The position numbers were made by a program, and so were the translations under genes. A DNA stretch of 50,656 nucleotides, taken from NCBI RefSeq assembly GCF_001574435.1, contig NZ_LOCN01000002.1:1-50656 (forward strand). Reading direction: 5' to 3'. How positions within the stretch are numbered: the first letter of the stretch is position 1; each line of letters opens with the position of its first letter. The stretch is from Moritella sp. JT01 (GTDB taxonomy: Bacteria > Pseudomonadota > Gammaproteobacteria > Enterobacterales > Moritellaceae). The notes beneath the pieces were generated by a model. It worked only from the letters and a program-made list of their open reading frames with translations. It was not told the DNA's origin and ran no database searches. Below are positions 17,030 through 25,194 of the stretch, piece by piece.

Positions 17030-17050
17030 AGACCTAAGACGACCGGTCTA
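17030..17050. promoter_or_regulatory. TetR operator candidate before the Old Yellow Enzyme gene
   Basis: AAGACGACCGGTC (17036-17048) repeats the sequence at 16300-16312. It is embedded in an AGACC-N10-GGTCT dyad (17030-17034 and 17045-17049). It ends about 27 bp before the start codon, suiting steric repression. Confidence 0.65.
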
Positions 17051-17076
17051 ATGATTTATTTAAAGCAGGATTAATA

Positions 17077-18309
17077 ATGACAACAGCAATTACATTACAG
17101 CAAGGTTTCACCTTAAAAAATGGCACTCATATTAAAAACCGTTTATTTAAATCGGCAATGAGTGAACAGCTAAGCGATATTAACCATAATCCATTACCTG
17201 GGTTAGCAACGCTTTATCATGCTTGGGCTTTAGGTGGTTTAGGACTGTCGATTACCGGTAATATCATGGTTGACCGCAATGCACTTGGCGAGCCAAAACA
17301 AGTGGTATTAGATGAACAAAGTGATTTAAGCGAATTTAAACGTTGGGCGCAACAAGGCAGCGTTAACGATACCCAATTGTGGGCGCAATTAAATCATCCC
17401 GGTAAACAAACACCGAACTTCATTAATGCAGAGCCTATTGCACCATCGGCAATAGCACTAACGAACGGTTTGGAAAAAGGCTTTAATACACCACGTGCGC
17501 TGACCGAATCAGAGATATTGAACATTATTGTTCAGTTCCAAACCAGCGCCAAACTGGCCAAACAAGTCGGGTTTACTGGCGTACAAATTCACGGTGCCCA
17601 TGGCTATTTAGTTAATCAATTTCTGTCACCACGTCACAACCAACGTGATGACCAATGGGGTGGGACAATTGAAAACCGCATGCGCTTTGTACTGTCAATC
17701 TATCAAGCAATACGTACTGAGGTTGGCAACGAATTTCCGATTGGCATTAAACTGAATTCTGCCGATTTTATGCGCGGTGGTTTTACCGAAGAAGAATCCA
17801 TGCAAGTAGTCAAAGCATTATCTGATGCTGGCATCGATCAAATCGAGATCAGTGGTGGTACTTATGAAAGTCCAACGATGACCGGTCACAAAGTGAAGAA
17901 GTCAACATTAGCGCGTGAAGCTTACTTCCTTGCTTATGCTGAAAAAGTACGTGCTATTACCGATACACCGTTAGTTGTGACTGGTGGCTTTCGTTCAAGT
18001 AAAGCCATGCTTTCTGCACTGCAAAGTAACGCAACAGATTTTATTGGACTCGCGCGTCCTATGTCGTTAGATACCCAGTTGCCGAATAAATTAATGGCAT
18101 CTGATGACCACAAGATCAGTTTACCGAACTTAACCACAGGTGTTAAAGCCATTGATCGCATCGCGATGTTAAACATTACGTGGTACGAAGCCCAGCTTGC
18201 GCGTATTGCTAAACAGCAGCAGCCAAAAGCCAATTTAGGTACTTGGCCAGTATTTTTCAAAACTCTCTATGGCGCAGGTATCTACGCATTTAGAAAACGC
18301 CGCGCTTAG
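17077..18309 (+). CDS. NADH:flavin oxidoreductase, Old Yellow Enzyme family
   Basis: A 410-residue FMN-dependent ene-reductase TIM barrel. It shows KNRLFKSAMSEQL near the start, WAQLNHPGKQ, the active-site HGAHGYLVNQFLSPRHNQRDDQWGGTIENR motif (about 167-196, with the H-x-x-H pair binding substrate), and FPIGIKLNSADF. The C-terminus continues to the FMN phosphate-binding TGGFRSS and FIGLARPM. It resembles the long XenA/YqjM-like class with a C-terminal extension more than E. coli NemA. Probable role: reduction of electrophilic enones or quinones, under control of the TetR gene just upstream. Confidence 0.9.
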   Translation: MTTAITLQQGFTLKNGTHIKNRLFKSAMSEQLSDINHNPLPGLATLYHAWALGGLGLSITGNIMVDRNALGEPKQVVLDEQSDLSEFKRWAQQGSVNDTQLWAQLNHPGKQTPNFINAEPIAPSAIALTNGLEKGFNTPRALTESEILNIIVQFQTSAKLAKQVGFTGVQIHGAHGYLVNQFLSPRHNQRDDQWGGTIENRMRFVLSIYQAIRTEVGNEFPIGIKLNSADFMRGGFTEEESMQVVKALSDAGIDQIEISGGTYESPTMTGHKVKKSTLAREAYFLAYAEKVRAITDTPLVVTGGFRSSKAMLSALQSNATDFIGLARPMSLDTQLPNKLMASDDHKISLPNLTTGVKAIDRIAMLNITWYEAQLARIAKQQQPKANLGTWPVFFKTLYGAGIYAFRKRRA

Positions 18310-18384
18310 TCATAGCGTCACCCCGCAATCACATTGTATATAAGCCTGGTTATAAACAATAACTAATTAGGTCTGCGCCTAACC

Positions 18385-18407
18385 CCCTTGCTGATATACA
18401 GCAAGGG
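18385..18407. repeat. 9-bp stem hairpin after the Old Yellow Enzyme gene
   Basis: CCCTTGCTG (18385-18393) and CAGCAAGGG (18399-18407) are exact inverted copies around ATATA. A G+C-rich stem of this kind after a stop codon suggests a transcript end, but no T-tract follows. Confidence 0.5.
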
Positions 18408-18487
18408 TCGTGCTGAGCGTCGCCTTACGGACTATAAATGTGTTAGCATACCGAAAAACTCACCCCATTTTCACAAGGTACTTATTC

Positions 18488-18847
18488 ATGAAAGTTGTTC
18501 GCTGGCTACTAGGCCGTCTAATTTTAACGCTTAACTTTATCTTCACGCCAAAAAGCATGAAACGCCCAGCTGATGCACAAGCAAAAGTTGATAGCGAGAT
18601 CAATAACATGTCACTTTACCAATTTGAGGCTTGCCCATTTTGTGTAAAAGTACGCCGTAGCATGAAGCGTTTAAACTTAGATATCACCGTACGCGACGCG
18701 AAAAACGATGCGACGTTTGGTAACGAACTAGAACAACAAGGCGGTAAACGCAAAGTACCTTGCCTACGTATTGAAGAAAATGGTCAAGTACAATGGATGT
18801 ATGAATCAAGCGACATCATTGCCCACTTAGAAAAGAAATTTGCTTAA
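18488..18847 (+). CDS. Membrane-anchored glutaredoxin-like protein
   Basis: 119 residues from the ATG at 18488, which has AAGG upstream; a longer in-frame opening at 18410 lacks a ribosome site. The N-terminal hydrophobic helix (about 4-20, VRWLLGRLILTLNFIF) is followed by a linker and a thioredoxin-fold domain (about 43-119). That domain carries a CPFC dithiol motif (YQFEACPFCVKVRRSMKRL) and the cis-proline region KVPCLRI, then the ESSDIIAHLEKKF end seen in glutaredoxin/GST N-domains. It is probably a membrane-bound glutathione-dependent thiol oxidoreductase. Substrates are unknown. Confidence 0.85.
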   Translation: MKVVRWLLGRLILTLNFIFTPKSMKRPADAQAKVDSEINNMSLYQFEACPFCVKVRRSMKRLNLDITVRDAKNDATFGNELEQQGGKRKVPCLRIEENGQVQWMYESSDIIAHLEKKFA

Positions 18848-19146
18848 TCTAGCTAGGCAAGTTTAGCCATTCATAGCACATAATGAACACCAGTCTGATA
18901 GTAATGTCAGACTGTTCTTATCAAAAATCATCGTCAGTATCTCCTTAATATCCCTATTTTACCCACGATTAAACTGTTAAAAGCACTCAATCCATATTAA
19001 CAGCTACCAATTGTTACCACTCAGTAAAAGTAAATTACTATTTAATGGGATTATCAATGTCACAGAAATAACTATAATGGCTCCAACAAAACGGGGGTCC
19101 TCAGTGTTACCTCACAACTGACAGTATAAATTAGAGAGAAAATAGA
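18848..19146. other. Gap before the formaldehyde dehydrogenase gene
   Basis: 299 bp without a gene. It contains the hairpin at 18891-18914 and, at 19073-19078, a TATAAT hexamer with TTATCA 16 bp upstream. The latter is a fair sigma-70 promoter for the dehydrogenase gene. Confidence 0.45.
18891..18914 (+). terminator. Probable terminator hairpin after the glutaredoxin-like gene
   Basis: CAGTCTGA (18891-18898) pairs with TCAGACTG (18907-18914), followed by TTCTTA, a short weak T-tract. Confidence 0.45.
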
Positions 19147-20277
19147 ATGACTGACAAATTTATCAAATCAAAAGCGGCAATTGCTTGGGGCCCTAACCAA
19201 CCACTTTCTATCGAAGAAATTGATGTGATGTTACCCCGCGCTGGTGAAGTATTAGTGCGCATTATCGCAACTGGCGTATGTCACACTGACGCATTCACTA
19301 TGTCAGGTGATGATCCAGAAGGTATCTTCCCAGTGATTCTTGGTCATGAAGGTGGCGGTGTCGTTGAACAAATTGGTAAAGGCGTAACAAGTGTTGCCGT
19401 TGGCGACCATGTTATCCCGCTTTACACACCAGAATGTGGCGAATGTAAGTTCTGTAAATCAGGTAAAACTAACCTTTGTCAAAAAATTCGTGAAACACAA
19501 GGCAAAGGCGTAATGCCAGATGGCACGACGCGTTTTTACAAAGACGGTCAACCAATCTTCCATTATATGGGCTGCTCAACGTTTTCTGAATACACAGTAT
19601 TACCAGAAATTTCATTAGCAAAAGTAAACAAAGAAGCACCATTAGAAGAAATTTGTCTATTAGGTTGTGGTGTAACAACCGGTATGGGTGCGGTACTTAA
19701 TACTGCCAAAGTGCAAGAAGGCGATACAGTGGCTGTATTTGGTCTCGGTGGTATCGGTCTTTCTGCGATTATCGGTGCTCAAATGGCAAAAGCAGGTCGT
19801 ATTATTGCTATCGACATTAACGAAAGCAAGTTCGAACTGGCCCGTCAATTAGGCGCAACAGATTGCATTAACCCGAAAAACTACGACAAACCAATTCAAG
19901 ACGTGATCGTTGAATTAACGGACGGTGGTGTTGACTACTCATTCGAATGTATCGGTAACGTTGACGTCATGCGATCGGCATTAGAATGCTGCCATAAAGG
20001 TTGGGGTGAATCGATTGTTATCGGCGTAGCCGGTGCGGGCAAAGAGATCTCAACCCGTCCATTTCAACTGGTAACAGGTCGTGTATGGCGCGGTTCTGCA
20101 TTCGGTGGTGTGAAAGGTCGTTCAGAGTTACCCGAAATTGTAGAACGCTACATGGCAGGTGACTTCAAACTAAACGATTTCATTACTCATACTATGAGCT
20201 TAGAAGATATTAACGAGTCATTTGAATTGATGCACAAAGGCGAAAGTATTCGTACTGTCATTCATTTCGATAAGTAG
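19147..20277 (+). CDS. frmA: S-(hydroxymethyl)glutathione dehydrogenase / class III alcohol dehydrogenase
   Basis: A 376-residue zinc-dependent dehydrogenase that oxidises the formaldehyde-glutathione adduct to S-formylglutathione. The catalytic zinc site starts with [12 protein letters not shown] (about residues 39-50) and GHEGGGVVE. The structural-zinc cysteines are in [16 protein letters not shown] Rossmann [14 protein letters not shown] motif binds NAD. The class III signature is [13 protein letters not shown]. Unlike many relatives, no S-formylglutathione hydrolase gene or FrmR/LysR regulator is adjacent. A strong terminator follows, so it is monocistronic. Confidence 0.95.
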   Translation: MTDKFIKSKAAIAWGPNQPLSIEEIDVMLPRAGEVLVRIIATGVCHTDAFTMSGDDPEGIFPVILGHEGGGVVEQIGKGVTSVAVGDHVIPLYTPECGECKFCKSGKTNLCQKIRETQGKGVMPDGTTRFYKDGQPIFHYMGCSTFSEYTVLPEISLAKVNKEAPLEEICLLGCGVTTGMGAVLNTAKVQEGDTVAVFGLGGIGLSAIIGAQMAKAGRIIAIDINESKFELARQLGATDCINPKNYDKPIQDVIVELTDGGVDYSFECIGNVDVMRSALECCHKGWGESIVIGVAGAGKEISTRPFQLVTGRVWRGSAFGGVKGRSELPEIVERYMAGDFKLNDFITHTMSLEDINESFELMHKGESIRTVIHFDK

Positions 20278-20334
20278 CGTTTTCTACAAGAAATTTTTTG
20301 ATAAGTAAGCGTTTACAAATAATCGTGTTATATC

Positions 20335-20371
20335 CGCCTTCACATACAGCAAGTATGTGAAGGCGTTTTTT
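20335..20371 (+). terminator. Strong Rho-independent terminator of frmA
   Basis: A 13-bp perfect stem, CGCCTTCACATAC (20335-20347) with GTATGTGAAGGCG (20353-20365), loop AGCAA, followed by six T residues. Confidence 0.92.
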
Positions 20372-20429
20372 AAGGCATAAAAATTTCTATATTTTCTATT
20401 TCTATAAATCAAAGTGAGCAGGTAGCGTT

Positions 20430-20759
20430 ATGGGTTGGTTATTTCTTTTGTTAGGCGTATTGGCAGAAGCTACATCACACGTGGCTCTGAAAGCGACCAA
20501 TGGATTTAGCAACTTCTGGCCCAGCGTCATTGTCGTCTTTGGTCACCTACTCGCTTTTTTGTTCTTAGGCCAAGCCGTTAAAAACTTACCCGTTGGTATT
20601 GTGCATGCTTCATGGGCAGGGTTAGCGATTATTTTAGTGACCTACATGTCGAGCTTAGTCTACAAACAACACCTTGATACTAAAGTTTGGATCGGCATGT
20701 TATTTATCGCCGTCGGCATTGCCTTAATCAATCTTTCATCGACACCTCATACCCACTAA
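20430..20759 (+). CDS. Small multidrug resistance (SMR) family transporter
   Basis: 109 residues, four membrane segments. The membrane-embedded glutamate that binds substrate and protons is E13 (GVLAEATSH, like E14 of EmrE). FWPSV and the segment 3 motif HASWAGLAIILVTY are present. At the place of the conserved EmrE tyrosine Y60 there is histidine (H59), while the neighbouring tryptophan is kept (W62). It stands alone, so it might act as a homodimer. The substrate is uncertain: quaternary ammonium drugs, guanidinium or another polar metabolite. Confidence 0.85.
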   Translation: MGWLFLLLGVLAEATSHVALKATNGFSNFWPSVIVVFGHLLAFLFLGQAVKNLPVGIVHASWAGLAIILVTYMSSLVYKQHLDTKVWIGMLFIAVGIALINLSSTPHTH

Positions 20760-20895
20760 GTCCAATTAAATCGCTTAACGAACAGTTTCCAGCAATTTTT
20801 TGTGCGTTGTTACTGAGTAAAGCATAAAAGCAGTTTAATTCTTCCTTGTATTTATGCTATCTTGGGCCGCTTTTAACGCTAATCAAAGGCTCACC

Positions 20896-21522
20896 ATGGC
20901 ACGTAAAGGCACTCTATTTATTGTATCCGCTCCAAGTGGCGCAGGAAAATCAAGTCTTATCAAAGCACTTCTAGATGCAAACCCAAGCAGCGATATGAAA
21001 GTGTCTGTATCTCACACGACTCGAGCAATTCGCCCTGGTGAAATTGACGGCACCCATTACCACTACATCCCTGTAGCAGACTTCAAACAGCAAATCGAAA
21101 ACAATGAGTTTTTTGAATGGGCTGAAGTATTCGGTAATTACTACGGCACATCCCGTGTAACGATTGAAAAAACACTGGCTCGCGGTATTGATATTTTCCT
21201 CGATATCGATTGGCAAGGTGCGCGTCAAATAAAAGAACAAATTGCGGATGCACGTGGTATTTTTATCCTGCCTCCAAGCCGTGAAGAGTTAGAGCGTCGT
21301 CTAAATAGTCGCGGCCAAGACAGTGAAGAGATCATTGCAAGCAGAATGGCGGAGGCAGAAGCTGAAATGTCACACTATAATGAATATGATTACCTCATTA
21401 TTAATGACGATTTTGCGACCGCATTAGAAGATCTTCACGCGATTGTGCGTGCAGAAAGACTCGATTCAGCAAAGCAAGCAGCAAAAAACAGCGTAATTAT
21501 GAAAGATTTGCTGGTTAAGTAA
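20896..21522 (+). CDS. gmk: Guanylate kinase
   Basis: 208 residues. Phosphorylates GMP to GDP with ATP. P-loop [11 protein letters not shown] near residues 10-20; GMP-binding [20 protein letters not shown] and [14 protein letters not shown]; lid region [22 protein letters not shown]. The start at 20896 (MARKGTLF, with AAAGG upstream) gives the normal length; an in-frame extension to 20854 is unsupported. It leads the conserved gmk-rpoZ-spoT-trmH-recG order. Confidence 0.97.
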   Translation: MARKGTLFIVSAPSGAGKSSLIKALLDANPSSDMKVSVSHTTRAIRPGEIDGTHYHYIPVADFKQQIENNEFFEWAEVFGNYYGTSRVTIEKTLARGIDIFLDIDWQGARQIKEQIADARGIFILPPSREELERRLNSRGQDSEEIIASRMAEAEAEMSHYNEYDYLIINDDFATALEDLHAIVRAERLDSAKQAAKNSVIMKDLLVK

Positions 21523-21581
21523 GCAAAAATAAAGTATAGTTCCTCGTCATTTTTTAGACTTAATTCACTGGGAGTTCCTGC

Positions 21582-21857
21582 ATGGCACGCGTAACTGTAG
21601 AAGATGCTGTACAACAGGTTGGTAACCGTTTCGACCTAATATTAATGGCGGCACGTCGCGCTCGTCAATTACAGATTCATGGTAAAGAACCTCTAGTATC
21701 ACCGGAGAATGATAAACCGACTGTAATCGCCCTTCGTGAAATTGAAGCGGGTCTAATTACCAACGAATTAATGGATGCTGGCGATCGTCAAGAACAGCAA
21801 GAGCACGAAGCACAGCAAATTGCAGCAGTAGCAGCAATCGCTGAAGGCCGTGGCTAA
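21582..21857 (+). CDS. rpoZ: RNA polymerase omega subunit
   Basis: 91 residues, same length as E. coli omega. [29 protein letters not shown] is nearly identical to the family start, and the [15 protein letters not shown] block follows. Omega assists assembly of beta-prime and is part of one ppGpp site on RNA polymerase. It is followed by a terminator, so spoT downstream probably also has a separate promoter. Confidence 0.97.
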   Translation: MARVTVEDAVQQVGNRFDLILMAARRARQLQIHGKEPLVSPENDKPTVIALREIEAGLITNELMDAGDRQEQQEHEAQQIAAVAAIAEGRG

Positions 21858-21886
21858 TAACGAATCATCTTCCTCGATGATTTTAT

Positions 21887-21913
21887 AAAAAAGGTGCATA
21901 TTGCACCTTTTTT
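21887..21913. terminator. Bidirectional-looking terminator after rpoZ
   Basis: AAAAAAGGTGCA (21887-21898) pairs with TGCACCTTTTTT (21902-21913) around a 3-nt loop, giving a stem ending in a T-tract in both directions. It separates rpoZ from spoT. Confidence 0.85.
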
Positions 21914-22089
21914 AATACCTAAATTTTATCTATTATCTTTTATAACCAACATTCCAAAATGCTAATTCAAGATTGAATTGGCATAAATATAACAAAGATG
22001 TAAATTTAAAGGTGCAATTAGTTCCACTTTTTATTATCTTGCTAATACGATCATCTTATTTATATCAACTTTTAGTAACGAGGCAGTAC

Positions 22090-24210
22090 TTGCATATATT
22101 CGCAAATTTAAAAGCAACGACATCAACCTACTTATCGGTTGAACAAGTCGAACTCATTGAACATGCTTATTTAGTCGCGCGGGAAGCGCATCTACCTCAA
22201 AAGAGAAGTACGGGTGAACCTTACATTATTCACCCTGTTGCCGTTGCTGAAATTCTTGCTGATATGCGCCTTGATCATAAAACCATTATGGCGGCACTGC
22301 TCCATGATGTGATTGAAGATACAGAAACAACCCAAGAAGACCTTGCGTCATTATTCGGTGGTACCGTTGCTGAATTAGTGGAAGGTGTTTCTAAACTTGA
22401 TAAGCTTAAATTCCGCGATCGCAAAGAAGCACAAGCGGAAAACTTCCGTAAAATGTTCATGGCGATGGTACAAGACATACGCGTTATCTTAATCAAACTG
22501 GCCGATCGTACCCATAACATGCGTACCCTTGGTGCATTAAGACCAGACAAACGCCGTCGTATCGCCAGCGAAACCTTAGAGATTTTTGCCCCGATCGCTA
22601 ACCGCCTTGGTATTCATAATATTAAAAATGAATTAGAGGAGTTAGGGCTAGAGGCCATGTACCCTATGCGTTACCGTATCCTAACTGAATCGGTAAAAGC
22701 GGCACGTGGTAACCGTAAAGAAGTGATGTCTAACATCCGTCAAGAAATTGAAGGTCGTTTAGTCGAAGCTGGCGTCCCTGCGAAAACAGATGGTCGTGAA
22801 AAACTCATCTTTAGTATTTACAACAAGATGAAGAAAAAGCGCGTACAGTTTCATGAAGTTGTTGATATTTATGCATTTAGAATCATAGTTGACGATCTCG
22901 ATACTTGCTATCGTGTACTGGGGCAAATGCACAGTTTATACAAACCAAAAATAACCCGCTTTAAAGATTATATTGCCATTCCAAAAACCAATGGTTATCA
23001 GTCTTTGCATACCTCATTAGTGGGTCCACACGGGGTACCGCTTGAGATCCAAATCCGCACTAAAGATATGGACCTTATGGCTGACCGTGGTGTTGCTGCG
23101 CATTGGTCATACAAACAAGGCGCAGACAAAATTAATACCACCGCACAATTGCGTGCACAAAAATGGATGCAAAGCCTACTCGAATTACAGCAAAGTGCTG
23201 GTTCGTCGTTTGAATTTATTGAAAGTGTGAAAACCGATCTATTCCCAGATGAAATTTATGTGTTCACACCTAAAGGTAAGATCATCGAATTACCACGTGG
23301 TGCGACACCGGTAGACGTCGCTTATTCAATCCATACCGATGTTGGTCATACTTGTGTTGGAGCCCGTGTTAATCGCCAGCCACATGCGCTAAGCCAACCA
23401 TTGAAAAATGGTCAAACCGTTGAAATTATTACTGCGCCAGGTGCGCGACCAAATGCCGCATGGTTAAACTTTATTGTCACAGGCAGAGCACGCGTTCGTG
23501 TCCGTCAGCAGTTGAAAAACACGCGCACCGAAGATTCAATTATTCTTGGTCGTCGTCTATTAAACCACGCATTAAACGGTGTTAAAGTTGATGACATTGA
23601 CGTCGAAAACTTAAACAAAGTACTCGAAGATACCAAGTGTGAAAATCTAGATGCACTGCTTATCGAGATCGGTTTAGGTAACATGATGAGTATTGTGATT
23701 GCCCGCCGCCTACAAGGTCGGGTTGATGAACTAACCGATCTGTCACCGCGCTCGGAAGAAGCTAAAATGCCAATTAAGGGCGCCGAAGGCATGCTCGTTA
23801 GTTTTGCTAACTGTTGTCACCCTATTCCAGGTGACCCAATTGTTGCCCATTTAAGTCCAGGCAAAGGTCTGGTCATTCATATTGAAACCTGTCGCAATAT
23901 TCATGGTTATCAAAATGAACCAGACCGTTATATCCCAGTTGAATGGGATGAAAATATCGACCCAAGCCAAGAATTTAAAACAGAGATTCGTATTCAAGTG
24001 GTTAATCACCAAGGTGTATTAGCGAAATTGACCAATACTGTGGCCTCGACTGGTGCCAATATTCATAACATAGTTACCGATGAAAAAGATGCCCGTGTTT
24101 ATAACGTTGATATTCTTATTACCGCGAAAAACCGTAAACATGTGGCCGATGTCATGAAGAAGATCCGTACCCTGCAAGACGTACTGAAAATATCACGCAG
24201 TTATAATTAA
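22090..24210 (+). CDS. spoT: Bifunctional (p)ppGpp synthetase/hydrolase SpoT, TTG start
   Basis: 706 residues if started at TTG 22090; E. coli SpoT has 702. This start aligns with the E. coli N-terminus (HIFANLKATTSTYLS against YLFESL...), and GAGG at 22080-22083 sits 6 nt before it. No ATG lies near the N-terminus in frame, and the open frame upstream looks non-coding. Domains in order: HD hydrolase (about 30-190, HDVIEDTE), synthetase (about 230-350, RIIVDDLDTCYRVLGQMH), TGS (about 385-445), helical/zinc-finger-like (SFANCCHPIPGDPI) and ACT (about 630-706). Makes and degrades the stringent-response alarmone. Confidence 0.95.
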   Translation: MHIFANLKATTSTYLSVEQVELIEHAYLVAREAHLPQKRSTGEPYIIHPVAVAEILADMRLDHKTIMAALLHDVIEDTETTQEDLASLFGGTVAELVEGVSKLDKLKFRDRKEAQAENFRKMFMAMVQDIRVILIKLADRTHNMRTLGALRPDKRRRIASETLEIFAPIANRLGIHNIKNELEELGLEAMYPMRYRILTESVKAARGNRKEVMSNIRQEIEGRLVEAGVPAKTDGREKLIFSIYNKMKKKRVQFHEVVDIYAFRIIVDDLDTCYRVLGQMHSLYKPKITRFKDYIAIPKTNGYQSLHTSLVGPHGVPLEIQIRTKDMDLMADRGVAAHWSYKQGADKINTTAQLRAQKWMQSLLELQQSAGSSFEFIESVKTDLFPDEIYVFTPKGKIIELPRGATPVDVAYSIHTDVGHTCVGARVNRQPHALSQPLKNGQTVEIITAPGARPNAAWLNFIVTGRARVRVRQQLKNTRTEDSIILGRRLLNHALNGVKVDDIDVENLNKVLEDTKCENLDALLIEIGLGNMMSIVIARRLQGRVDELTDLSPRSEEAKMPIKGAEGMLVSFANCCHPIPGDPIVAHLSPGKGLVIHIETCRNIHGYQNEPDRYIPVEWDENIDPSQEFKTEIRIQVVNHQGVLAKLTNTVASTGANIHNIVTDEKDARVYNVDILITAKNRKHVADVMKKIRTLQDVLKISRSYN

Positions 24211-24260
24211 GCATTCAATGAACAATATGAATGTATGTATAACACAGTGTTAGTTTGCTG

Positions 24261-24294
24261 ATAACGAAGCCGTTGTAAAGGACGGCTTCGTTAT
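24261..24294. repeat. 13-bp stem hairpin between spoT and trmH
   Basis: ATAACGAAGCCGT (24261-24273) and ACGGCTTCGTTAT (24282-24294) are exact inverted copies with an 8-nt loop. No T-tract on either side. It may partly end spoT transcription, protect the 3' end or be an RNase III site. Confidence 0.7.
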
Positions 24295-24402
24295 ACAAAC
24301 GCCATTCAACCACCCAGACTCGCCTAAGCTAAGTTCAGATATTCGCATTAGCCCGTGATTTGGGTATAATACCTCGCCAATTAAATCTGATAGAGTAAGA
24401 CC

Positions 24403-25089
24403 ATGACCCCAGAACGTCTCGAACGCATTACTAAAATGCTCCAACACCGCCAACCAGATCTTACTGTTTGTATGGAATCTGTGCATAAACCACATAATCT
24501 TGCAGCCGTAGTAAGAACTTGCGATGCAGTGGGTGTCAACAATGTTCACGCGGTATGGTCTATACGTCCAACAAAAGTATCTGGTGGCACTGCAACAGGC
24601 AGCCAAAACTGGGTGAAAGTACACTCTCACGATAACATTGCTGCAGCAATCAAAGAATTAAAAGCCCAAGGCATGCAAGTGCTTGCCACTAACCTTTCTG
24701 ATACTGCTGTTGATTTCCGTGAAATTGACTACACTAAACCAACTGCGATCTTAATGGGTCAAGAAAAGACCGGTATTAGTGCAGAAGCATTGGCACTTGC
24801 CGATCAAGATATCATCATCCCTATGGTGGGTATGGTGCAATCGTTAAACGTATCAGTAGCAACCGCGACGATCTTATATGAAGCACAACGTCAACGTGAT
24901 AATGCAGGCATGTATCAAGGCGAAAGCAAATTATCCGCTGAAGAGCAGCACAAAATTTACTTTGAAGGTGGCCACCCTATCTATGCAAAAGCATGTAAAC
25001 GTAAAGGTTTAGCTTACCCTGCATTAGATGAAGAAGGTCAAATTGTTGCTGACGAATCGTGGTGGAATGCACTGCGTAGTTCAAACTAG
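24403..25089 (+). CDS. trmH: tRNA (guanosine-18) 2'-O-methyltransferase
   Basis: A 228-residue SPOUT-class enzyme that methylates the ribose of G18 in the tRNA D-loop. Motif 1 region VCMESVHKPHNLAAVVRTCDAVG; motif 2 AILMGQEKTGIS; motif 3 IIPMVGMVQSLNVSVATATILYEAQRQR, which forms the knotted SAM site. It follows spoT and precedes recG as in E. coli. It is flanked by two hairpins (24261-24294 and 25104-25134), so its mRNA may be processed separately. Confidence 0.96.
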   Translation: MTPERLERITKMLQHRQPDLTVCMESVHKPHNLAAVVRTCDAVGVNNVHAVWSIRPTKVSGGTATGSQNWVKVHSHDNIAAAIKELKAQGMQVLATNLSDTAVDFREIDYTKPTAILMGQEKTGISAEALALADQDIIIPMVGMVQSLNVSVATATILYEAQRQRDNAGMYQGESKLSAEEQHKIYFEGGHPIYAKACKRKGLAYPALDEEGQIVADESWWNALRSSN

Positions 25090-25103
25090 GCCAGCTTAAA
25101 TTA

Positions 25104-25134
25104 AGCTTTGCATTTAATACCAAAATGCAAAGCT
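25104..25134. repeat. 12-bp stem hairpin between trmH and recG
   Basis: AGCTTTGCATTT (25104-25115) and AAATGCAAAGCT (25123-25134) are exact inverted copies, loop 7 nt, no T-tract. It is similar in style to the hairpin before trmH. Confidence 0.7.
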
Positions 25135-25194
25135 AGCATAATCTAAATCTTCTGATAATATATGTGTATATGTACAGTAGATTCGTGAGTGATT

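Noticed and set aside
18410-18487. N-terminal extension of the glutaredoxin-like gene
   Set aside because: The extension begins inside the region just after a hairpin and has no ribosome site, while ATG 18488 has AAGG at a proper distance and starts a membrane-anchor helix.
21973-22089. 39-codon N-terminal extension of SpoT
   Set aside because: It has no counterpart in SpoT proteins known to me, starts close to a terminator and lacks a ribosome site; TTG 22090 fits family length and has GAGG.
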